Source of the DNA: Pseudomonadota bacterium
GTDB lineage: Bacteria; Pseudomonadota; Gammaproteobacteria; Tethybacterales; Persebacteraceae
DNA length: 39,000 nt
Direction: 5' to 3'
NCBI GenBank assembly: GCA_022600535.1
Contig: JAHZKE010000043.1
Span: 1-39,000, forward strand
Below, one piece after another: positions 32,923 to 39,000 of this stretch. Position 1 is the first letter of the stretch. Each line of letters opens with the position of its first letter. The notes beneath the pieces were generated by a model. The model was not told the origin of the DNA and searched no databases. It saw nothing but the letters and a program-made list of their open reading frames with translations. The position numbers and the translations under genes are program-made.

Positions 32923-34413
32923 ATGTCTGATGATATTCGTACTGCGCGTATTAATAAATTACACGCATTACGCCAACAAGGGGACGCCTACCCAAATGAC
33001 TTTCGGCGCCAACACTTAGCAGGTGATTTACTTGCTACCTACAGCGAACAATCACGCGAACAGCTTGCCGATGCACCGATAACTGTTACCATTGCTGCCC
33101 GTATTATGTTGCAGCGCAATATGGGGAAAAGCACTTTTTTGACCGTGCAAGATATGTCGGGGCGGATTCAAGTATTTTTTAACAACAAAATAGAAAATCT
33201 CGCCGTTGACGAGCTTGCTGCTGCCGAAGATTGGGATTTAGGCGATATTATCGGCGTGTGCGGTACGCTATTTAAAACCAAAACCGATGAACTGACAATT
33301 CGCGCGACTTCCTTGCGCTTACTCACCAAAGCATTGCAGCCGTTACCGGAAAAATTTCACGGCGTAACCGATCCTGCAATCCGCTACCGTCAACGTTATG
33401 TCTCGTTAATGACCAACCCCGAAGAACGCAATGTATTTGCTTGCCGTTCTGCAACGGTGCGCTATTTACGTGATTTTTTTCACGACCGCGGCTACTTAGA
33501 AGCCGAAACCCCGATTTTACAAAATATCCCCGGCGGGGCGGCGGCGCGTCCGTTTGTTACGCATTGCAATGCACTGGGGCACGATTTTTATTTACGCATT
33601 GCCCAAGAGTTGCATCTCAAGCGTCTGATTGTTGGCGGATTTGAAAAGGTATTTGAAATTAACAAAAATTTTCGTAACGAAGGGCTGTCCCCGCGTCATA
33701 ATCCAGAATTTACCATGTTGGAGTTTAACGCCGCTTATGAAGATTGCGAAAGTTACCTCAACTTTGTTGAAGAATTATTGCACGGTTTAGTCGTACATAT
33801 CACTGGCGGTGAAACCATTAATTATCAAGGGCAGGATATTTCTTTTCAACGTCCCTTTGCCCGTTTGTCACCATTACAAGCCCTGTTAGCGCATCAGCCC
33901 CAATTTAGCGAACAACAGTTACAACAAAAAGATTTTCTCTTGCAGCAACTCGCCACACAAGAAGGCGAGCGCGTGCAACAGATTGATGATTCACCTGTAG
34001 AAGAATTACAATTATTACTATTTGAAAAAATAGCAGAACATTTATTAATACAACCGACTTTTCTCGTGGACTATCCCGCGGGGGCATCGCCACTGGCAAA
34101 ACGGAGCAACAAACAACCGCACCTTGCCGAACGTTTTGAATTATTTATTGCTGGTCGTGAGTTAGTTAATGGGTTTTCGGAGCTCAATGACCCCGAAGCC
34201 CAAGCCGCTATTTTTCAACAACAGGCAGAACAAAAAGAATCTGGCGATTTAGAAGCCATGCACTATGACGCCGATTATATTCACGCATTAGAATGCGGGT
34301 TGCCCCCCAATGCTGGCGGCGGCATTGGTATTGATCGCCTCGTCATGTTACTAACCGACCAAGCGGCAATTCGCGACGTCATTTTATTTCCACAACTGCG
34401 CCCCTCTGAATAG
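32923..34413 (+). CDS. lysS: Lysyl-tRNA synthetase (class II)
   Basis: Charges tRNA-Lys. The 496 residues show an N-terminal OB-fold anticodon domain (about 53-140, ITVTIAARIMLQRNMGKSTFLTVQD), the class II motif 1 region (about 165-210: RSATVRYLRDFF...PILQNIPGGAAARPF), motif 2 FRNEGLSPRHNPEFT (250-264) and motif 3 GGGIGIDRLVML (465-476). The full length with anticodon domain excludes the short EF-P modifying paralogue EpmA. A tRNA-Lys(UUU) gene lies about 2.6 kb downstream. Confidence 0.96.
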   Translation: MSDDIRTARINKLHALRQQGDAYPNDFRRQHLAGDLLATYSEQSREQLADAPITVTIAARIMLQRNMGKSTFLTVQDMSGRIQVFFNNKIENLAVDELAAAEDWDLGDIIGVCGTLFKTKTDELTIRATSLRLLTKALQPLPEKFHGVTDPAIRYRQRYVSLMTNPEERNVFACRSATVRYLRDFFHDRGYLEAETPILQNIPGGAAARPFVTHCNALGHDFYLRIAQELHLKRLIVGGFEKVFEINKNFRNEGLSPRHNPEFTMLEFNAAYEDCESYLNFVEELLHGLVVHITGGETINYQGQDISFQRPFARLSPLQALLAHQPQFSEQQLQQKDFLLQQLATQEGERVQQIDDSPVEELQLLLFEKIAEHLLIQPTFLVDYPAGASPLAKRSNKQPHLAERFELFIAGRELVNGFSELNDPEAQAAIFQQQAEQKESGDLEAMHYDADYIHALECGLPPNAGGGIGIDRLVMLLTDQAAIRDVILFPQLRPSE

Positions 34414-34502
34414 CAAACGCGCCTCTTCTGTTGGACAATTTTGTTCACTACTCGCAAATTTATTTATGTTCTGTTCTTTCTCACTTTAAAAATCTACTCA
34501 TT

Positions 34503-35354
34503 ATGTCGTATCCGCAATTATCACAACGTGGTTTAAAAACAGGCGTCTTTATTGACGTTTCTAACATTATATTAAATGGGGGCTACGGCATGCGCTACGA
34601 CGTATTACGTAAGTTCGCCTCGCGCAATGCGGCGCAACTCCTACGCTTAAATGCTTATGTCAGTTACGATCCACAACGTTCTGAAGTGGATAACGACTAT
34701 CGCATCGGGCAGCAACGTTTTCATTCAGTTTTGCATGATTTGGGCTATAAGGTGATTATTAAAGAAGTGCGCTGGTACGAAGACGATGAAGGCAATAAAG
34801 TCGGGAAAAGTAATATTGATATGGATCTCGCTGTTGATGCGCTGGCACAATCGGAAAATTTAGATCGCGTGCTATTGGTTACCGGCGATGGCGATTTTGT
34901 TCAAGTGATTCGTGCGCTACAAAATAAAGGGCGTCGTGTCGAAGCCGTCGCCTTTAGTAATTCCTCTGGTGCCCTGCGGCGCGAAGCCGATTCGTATGTA
35001 TCAGGTTATCTCATCCCCAACTTATTGCCAATCAAGTCGCAAAACAGCGATGCCGAATGGGGCGAGGTTAATTCATACGTCCGCGGCATTTGTTTATCGT
35101 ACGATCTGGTTAAAAATTACGGCTTCTTTCGTTATCAAAAAACATTAGAGAGTGAGTTGTGGCGCACGGATTATCGCGACGAACGTACCCCATACGGCAC
35201 GATATTTTTCCATGATTCTGAAATCATTGATAAAGACATTGATTTAAGTAAAATCACGCATCGTAAATATGTGATGGAATTTGAAATTGCCCCGGGGCAA
35301 GAAAAAGGACAATTCAAAGCGATTAATATTCGCAGTATCTCAGCGCCGTTTTAA
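34503..35354 (+). CDS. NYN-domain (PIN-like, LabA/DUF88) putative RNase
   Basis: A 283-residue protein. The NYN domain (about 12-160) has the acidic residues of PIN-like nucleases: FIDVSN (Asp18), SNIDMDLAVDAL and LVTGDGDFVQVI, then KGRRVEAVAF. The C-terminal part (about 195-280: NYGFFRYQKTLESELWR, IFFHDSEI, VMEFEIAPGQEKGQFKAINIR) looks like a cold-shock/S1-like OB fold that could bind RNA. ATG 34503 is chosen over an upstream TTG because homologues of this type start close to the domain. It is probably a single gene downstream of lysS. RNA turnover is the likely process; the target is unknown. Confidence 0.82.
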   Translation: MSYPQLSQRGLKTGVFIDVSNIILNGGYGMRYDVLRKFASRNAAQLLRLNAYVSYDPQRSEVDNDYRIGQQRFHSVLHDLGYKVIIKEVRWYEDDEGNKVGKSNIDMDLAVDALAQSENLDRVLLVTGDGDFVQVIRALQNKGRRVEAVAFSNSSGALRREADSYVSGYLIPNLLPIKSQNSDAEWGEVNSYVRGICLSYDLVKNYGFFRYQKTLESELWRTDYRDERTPYGTIFFHDSEIIDKDIDLSKITHRKYVMEFEIAPGQEKGQFKAINIRSISAPF

Positions 35355-35372
35355 CCGTCTTAGATTCTGGTC

Positions 35373-36044
35373 TTAGTTTCTATTGAGTATCGTTTTATCT
35401 ACGCACTGCAACTTGCTATCTAAGCGGTAACAGTGCGGGGTTGCTGTCGGCACTTCCACTTGCATAATCGCTTCATCGCTAATGCCTTCTATGATTTTCA
35501 TTAAGGCACGTAGCGAATTACCGTGGGCGACGATTAACACACTTTGTTGTTGTTGCAATAAAGGCACGATACGCTGCTGATACACTTCCTGCACCCGCGG
35601 AATAATATCTTTTAAACTCTCGGAAGCGGGAGCAACAATACCGGCGGCGGTGGTATATGCCTCGGTTGTCGGTGGCGGTGGCACGGCGTAGCTGCGGCGC
35701 CATTGCCGCACTTGTTCTTCGCCGTATTTTTGCGTTGTTTCTGTTTTATCTAACCCTTGCAATGCACCGTAATGACGTTCGTTCAAGCGCCAATCACTGC
35801 ACTGCGGCAGCCACATCAGTTCCATTTCTTCTAACACTACCCACAACGTTGCCAAGGCGCGTTTTAAGTGCGAAGCATAAGCGGCATTAAAGTGTAACCC
35901 CGCTTGTTTCATTGCGGCGGCGGCGGCGGCGGCTTCTTGTCGTCCCGCTTCGGCTAAATCAACATCCACCCAACCGGTAAAACGATTTTCTTGATTCCAA
36001 ACACTTTTCCCGTGCCGCAGCAGGGTGAGTTGTGCGTCGCTCAC
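35373..36044 (-). CDS. gpmA: 2,3-bisphosphoglycerate-dependent phosphoglycerate mutase
   Basis: Interconverts 3- and 2-phosphoglycerate. The 223 residues include LLRHGKSVWNQENRFTGWVD (phospho-His of RHG near residue 11), LNERHYGALQGL (catalytic Glu) and LIVAHGNSLRALMKIIEGIS with the second His. A run of alanines (EAAAAAAAM) is encoded by repeated GCC/GCG-type triplets near 35915-35935. Its GTG start overlaps the rpoH stop as GTGA (36041-36044), so it is translationally coupled to the heat-shock sigma factor. Confidence 0.95.
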   Translation of the reverse strand: MSDAQLTLLRHGKSVWNQENRFTGWVDVDLAEAGRQEAAAAAAAMKQAGLHFNAAYASHLKRALATLWVVLEEMELMWLPQCSDWRLNERHYGALQGLDKTETTQKYGEEQVRQWRRSYAVPPPPTTEAYTTAAGIVAPASESLKDIIPRVQEVYQQRIVPLLQQQQSVLIVAHGNSLRALMKIIEGISDEAIMQVEVPTATPHCYRLDSKLQCVDKTILNRN

Positions 36045-36910
36045 GCGGGTTCAGTTTCTAAAAGTAAATTTTGCCGCACTGCTGCGGTTACTTTTTTGAA
36101 AGCAATGCCTTCTATCTGCCGCACCCGTTCAATAGAAATCCCATGTTTTTTCGCCAACTCTTGTAATGTGCTGGGAGGGTCTTGCAAGCGGCGGGCAGAT
36201 AAAACATCACGCTCACGCGCGTTAATGCTACCGAATGCCTGCGTTAATGCTTGCCGTTTGGATTTTTCTTCTAACGCGTCTTCCACCCCCAAAACACCTG
36301 ATTCATCTTTAAGGTGAGTATCCGCACCAGGATGTTCGTCATCATCGGTCTCCGACATCACCACCATATCGGTGTTGTGCAACCGCTGGCGCATTTCTAC
36401 CACCTCCTCGGCACTCACATTGAGTTCTTTCGCCAGTGCAGCATTATCGGCTGCTGCGCCGGTGTTTTTTTTCAACAACCGCCCTTTATGAAAAAATAAT
36501 TTACGTTGCGCTTTGGTGGTGGCAATTTTAACAAGCCGCCAGTTACGAACAATAAATTCTTGCATTTCTGCTTTAATCCAATACGTTGCAAATGTTGCTA
36601 AGCGCGCTCCGCGTTGCGGGTCAAATTTACGCACTGCTTTTAATAACCCCAAATTTCCTTCTTGGATTAAATCACTTTGGTTCAAGCCGTAACCGCTATA
36701 GCTACGCGACACACTCACGACCAAACGTAAATTTGCCAGCACTAACTGACGTGCCGCTTCGGTATCATTTTCTTCTTGCAGGCACAATGCTAATCGCTGT
36801 TCTTCCGCTTCCGATAAAATCGGAAAGGCGTTAACGGCGCTAATATAAGCACTCAAGCGGTCGCTAATAGACGGCAGTGTTGCCATGGTGGATGTTGTTA
36901 ATACTGTCAT
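36041..36910 (-). CDS. rpoH: RNA polymerase sigma-32 factor (heat shock)
   Basis: The sigma factor that directs transcription of chaperone and protease genes. From ATG 36910 (AGGGAA ribosome site 5 bases upstream) it has 289 residues, the usual RpoH size. Region 2 reads LRLVVSVSRSYSGYGLNQSDLIQEGNLGLLKAVRKFDPQRG and YWIKAEMQEFIVRNWRLVKIATT. The RpoH-box area follows with KAQRKLFFHKGRLLKK and AALAKELNVSAEEVVEMRQRL. Region 4.2 is TLQELAKKHGISIERVRQIEGIAFKKV. A perfect CIRCE operator lies 14 bases before the start codon, so control by the HrcA repressor is predicted. gpmA follows with a 4-base overlap. Confidence 0.95.
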   Translation of the reverse strand: MTVLTTSTMATLPSISDRLSAYISAVNAFPILSEAEEQRLALCLQEENDTEAARQLVLANLRLVVSVSRSYSGYGLNQSDLIQEGNLGLLKAVRKFDPQRGARLATFATYWIKAEMQEFIVRNWRLVKIATTKAQRKLFFHKGRLLKKNTGAAADNAALAKELNVSAEEVVEMRQRLHNTDMVVMSETDDDEHPGADTHLKDESGVLGVEDALEEKSKRQALTQAFGSINARERDVLSARRLQDPPSTLQELAKKHGISIERVRQIEGIAFKKVTAAVRQNLLLETEPA

Positions 36911-36924
36911 TGGGTTCCCTGTAA

Positions 36925-36951
36925 TTAGCACTCTATACGATAGAGTGCTAA
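36925..36951 (-). promoter_or_regulatory. CIRCE element (HrcA operator) of rpoH
   Basis: TTAGCACTC (36925-36933), 9 bases, GAGTGCTAA (36943-36951): identical in both arms and in spacing to the consensus CIRCE operator bound by HrcA. It covers the predicted start of transcription and the rpoH leader, and would also form a hairpin in the mRNA. Confidence 0.93.
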
Positions 36952-36952
36952 A

Positions 36953-36981
36953 ATTATAACAATTTTGCATTATAAATGCAA
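36953..36981 (-). promoter_or_regulatory. rpoH promoter
   Basis: On the minus strand, TTGCAT (36976-36981), 17-base spacer, TATAAT (36953-36958). The -10 box ends two bases before CIRCE, so HrcA bound there would block RNA polymerase. Confidence 0.6.
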
Positions 36982-37048
36982 ATCTTGTGTGCACTGCATA
37001 TAAATTACACGTTTTTAACTTGTCATTCGTGTTAAAATGCGTTTTTTG

Positions 37049-37124
37049 GGGTCGTTAGCTCAGTTGGTAGAGCAGCGGACTTTTAATCCGTTGGTCCAGG
37101 GTTCGAGCCCCTGACGGCCTACCA
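37049..37124 (+). tRNA. tRNA-Lys(UUU)
   Basis: 76 bases with encoded CCA (37122-37124) and discriminator A. D-arm GCTC-AGTTGGTA-GAGC; anticodon loop CTTTTAA with anticodon TTT (37082-37084); T-arm CAGGG-TTCGAGC-CCCTG. The acceptor GGGTCGT pairs with ACGGCCT, with two wobble pairs (1-72 and 4-69). It is transcribed divergently from rpoH; TAAAAT at 37033-37038 may be its -10 box. Confidence 0.95.
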
Positions 37125-37138
37125 CCTATAAATAAATC

Positions 37139-37576
37139 ATGTTACCGGAAGATATTTTTAATGCTGCCGCCGATACTGCTTCTGAAGTAGAATATAGTGG
37201 TGCACTGACGCCCGCTTCGGCACATACCTTACAAAATGCCGGTGCTGCGGTTATTGTAGATGTACGCACTACTCCCGAACTCGCCTATGTCGGACGCGTT
37301 CCCGATTCGATAGAAATAGAATGGTTGATGTTTCCGGATATGCAAATTAATCCGCAATTTTTAGCACAATTACAACAACACATCAAGCCCGAAACCCCGG
37401 TATTATTTATTTGCCGCAGTGGCGCCCGTTCTCATTATGCGGCGACTGCCGCCGCCGGTATCGGCTATCGCGCCTATAATGTACTAGAAGGGTTTGAAGG
37501 CGATTTAGACGATAAGCAGCAACGCAATACCGTCAATGGTTGGCGGATGCGCGGATTGCCGTGGCAACAATCTTAA
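37139..37576 (+). CDS. Rhodanese-domain sulfurtransferase-like protein
   Basis: A 145-residue single rhodanese domain. VIVDVRTTPELAYVGRVPDSIEIEW is the first conserved region, and the active-site loop is CRSGARS with catalytic Cys92. GYRAYNVLEGFEGDLD and GWRMRGLPW close the fold. No signal peptide is seen, so it should be a cytoplasmic sulfurtransferase or persulfide carrier; the physiological substrate is unknown. It starts 14 bases after tRNA-Lys and its end overlaps pepP. Confidence 0.93.
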   Translation: MLPEDIFNAAADTASEVEYSGALTPASAHTLQNAGAAVIVDVRTTPELAYVGRVPDSIEIEWLMFPDMQINPQFLAQLQQHIKPETPVLFICRSGARSHYAATAAAGIGYRAYNVLEGFEGDLDDKQQRNTVNGWRMRGLPWQQS

Positions 37577-38892
37577 CGACTGCCACCGCCGCGACTGCCC
37601 ACCGGCGACAAGCACTGGCAAAAAAAATAAAAAATGGTATTGTCGTTATCACTGCCACTGCCGAAGCAGTACGCAGTCGCGATACTTTCTATGCTCCTTA
37701 TCGGCACAATAGTTATTTATATTATTTAAGCGGTTGCATTGAACCGCACACGGCGTTAATTCTCACTGCCGATAATGGCGAACTCACTAATGAGTATTTT
37801 CTCTGTCGCGCTCCCGATGCCCACGCTGCCCGCTGGGAAGGCAAACGCTTGCACGCGAAAACCGCTAAACGTCAGCTGGCAATTGCCGACACCGCTGATA
37901 TTGAACGCCTCCCCCCGTTTCTTGCCGAACACGCCGCGCGTTACGAAACCCTGTTTTATATCCCGGGGAGCGATACGGCTCTGGACAACACAATTATCGG
38001 CGGCATGCAACAGCGCCGCGCCAATAACCGCAGGGGCGCACGCTTTCCGCATACCTTAGTTGATGTCAGCACGTTGTTAGATGAAATGCGGCTGATTAAA
38101 GACGAATACGAAATAACCCAAATGCGCCATGCCGCTGCCTTATCTGCCGCCGGTGCAATGGCGGCAATGCAAGCTGCCGCTGCCGGGGCGCGTTACGAAC
38201 ACGAAATAGAAGCCGCGATTATCCACCGCTATCGCAGCGGCGGCGGCGAACATGCCTTTGCCCCGATTGTTGCCGCCGGAAAAAATGCCTGCGTATTACA
38301 TTATCGCCACAACAACGCCCGCATTAAAGCAGAACAAGGGGTTTTAGTGGATACCGGTTGCGAATTTGCCGGCTATGCTGGTGATATTACCCGTTGCTTT
38401 CCGCAAAATGGAGTTTGGCAGGGCGGTTTTCGCGAGGTTTATGCGGTGGTATTGGCGGCACAAAAAAGTGCGTTGCGCGCTGCCGTTGCCGGCGTTTCAT
38501 TAGAAAAATTAGAAACCATCGCGACTAAAAAATTGGTCGCAGGATTACGCGCGTTAAAACTATGCCGCGGCAGTGCGGATACTATTTTACGCAAACAATC
38601 GTATCGGCGTTTTTATATGCACTCCCTCGGGCATTGGCTCGGTATGGATGTGCACGATGTCGGCAGTGTTCGCGAAGCAAACGGGAACTCCCGTTGTTTG
38701 CGTCCGGGAATGGTGCTGACCATAGAACCCGGTTTGTATATTCCCGATGAAGACGATATTCCCCCGGCACTGCGCGGGATTGGCATTCGCATTGAAGATG
38801 ATGTTCTCATTACTCGCCAAGGGCAAGAAGTACTCACCGCCAGCGCCCCCAAATTACCGCAGGAAATTCGCGCATGGATGCGCGGCAACTAA
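37561..38892 (+). CDS. pepP: Xaa-Pro aminopeptidase (aminopeptidase P)
   Basis: A metallopeptidase removing the N-terminal residue before proline. Dinuclear metal ligands are in VDTGCEFAGYAGDITRCFP (two Asp), MHSLGHWLG (His), TIEPGLYI (Glu) and GIGIRIEDDVLI (Glu). The N-terminal creatinase-like domain shows YAPYRHNSYLYYLSG. There is no in-frame ATG at the N-terminus; GTG 37561 gives 443 residues and fits the family start, and TTG 37540 would add seven. It overlaps the rhodanese gene by 16 bases and the next gene by 19. The pepP-ubiH order is as in Escherichia coli. Confidence 0.94.
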   Translation: MATILTTATAATAHRRQALAKKIKNGIVVITATAEAVRSRDTFYAPYRHNSYLYYLSGCIEPHTALILTADNGELTNEYFLCRAPDAHAARWEGKRLHAKTAKRQLAIADTADIERLPPFLAEHAARYETLFYIPGSDTALDNTIIGGMQQRRANNRRGARFPHTLVDVSTLLDEMRLIKDEYEITQMRHAAALSAAGAMAAMQAAAAGARYEHEIEAAIIHRYRSGGGEHAFAPIVAAGKNACVLHYRHNNARIKAEQGVLVDTGCEFAGYAGDITRCFPQNGVWQGGFREVYAVVLAAQKSALRAAVAGVSLEKLETIATKKLVAGLRALKLCRGSADTILRKQSYRRFYMHSLGHWLGMDVHDVGSVREANGNSRCLRPGMVLTIEPGLYIPDEDDIPPALRGIGIRIEDDVLITRQGQEVLTASAPKLPQEIRAWMRGN

Positions 38893-39000
38893 AACAACAC
38901 TGCGATATTGGTATCATCGGCGGTAGTTTAGCGGGGTTGGCATTTGCTCGCTTACTGCAAGCGCAACTGCCCCAATGCACCATTAGCGTGTTAGATGATA
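38874..39000 (+). CDS. UbiH/UbiF-family FAD monooxygenase, N-terminal fragment (runs off window)
   Basis: The ATG at 38874 lies 19 bases inside pepP and opens a frame to the window end. The 42 visible residues include CDIGIIGGSLAGLAFARLL, the FAD-binding beta-alpha-beta loop of flavin hydroxylases, and ISVLDD at the next strand. Position after pepP points to UbiH (2-octaprenyl-6-methoxyphenol hydroxylase of ubiquinone synthesis). The fragment is too short to separate UbiH from UbiF or UbiI. Confidence 0.75.
   Translation, partial: MDARQLKQHCDIGIIGGSLAGLAFARLLQAQLPQCTISVLDD

Noticed and set aside
32923-34413. EpmA (GenX/PoxA) instead of LysS
   Set aside because: The protein is 496 residues and has the N-terminal OB-fold anticodon-binding domain, which EpmA lacks.
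1-39000. CRISPR arrays, rRNA genes, insertion sequences or prophage genes
   Set aside because: No regularly spaced repeats, no rRNA-like sequence and no transposase or phage structural motifs were seen in any reading frame.

Overview
The window reads as chromosome from a mid-GC proteobacterium, most probably a gammaproteobacterium. The pairs argS-SPOR protein and pepP-ubiH, the short-form HisG, a sigma-32 gene (rpoH), a DctPQM TRAP transporter and a cyclopropane-lipid operon all fit. The species cannot be named from the sequence. Most genes are housekeeping and tightly packed, with many ATGA, GTGA and TAATG junctions.

Layout. 1-4181: 3' part of argS, a SPOR-domain protein, dut (minus) and hisG-hisD. 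4231-4321: tRNA-Ser(GGA), followed by a repeat-rich gap. 4685-13250: a visibly AT-rich type I restriction-modification island: half-size HsdS, HsdM, full-size HsdS, a DUF4917/SIR2-like protein, a duplicated promoter-hairpin leader, HsdR and a YgjP-type zinc peptidase. 13413-16538 (minus): TRAP dicarboxylate transporter dctP-dctQ-dctM. 16783-18444 (minus): a small secreted protein and an alanine dehydrogenase/PNT-family enzyme resembling N5-(carboxyethyl)ornithine synthase.

18796-25227 (minus): an operon for membrane-lipid modification. In transcription order it encodes a 43-residue small ORF, an FAD oxidoreductase, DUF1365, CFA synthase, a chalcone isomerase-like protein, an MFS carrier, a DUF3833 lipoprotein and an SDR. 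25401-26957 (minus): pgi. 27112-30212 (minus): a RecQ helicase with a C-terminal phosphoribosyltransferase-like domain, coupled to a DprA-like protein. 30381-35354 (plus): a double-thioredoxin periplasmic protein, sdaA, lysS and a NYN-domain protein. 35373-36910 (minus): rpoH-gpmA behind a perfect CIRCE operator. 37049-39000 (plus): tRNA-Lys(UUU), a rhodanese, pepP and the start of a ubiH-like gene.

The most interesting parts are: the RM island with an embedded SIR2-like protein and two different specificity subunits; the duplicated promoter/hairpin/start-codon cassette before hsdR; the RecQ-PRTase/DprA pair; the CIRCE element over the rpoH promoter; and the small ORF leading the lipid operon. 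All functional calls come from reading motifs; no database search was run.
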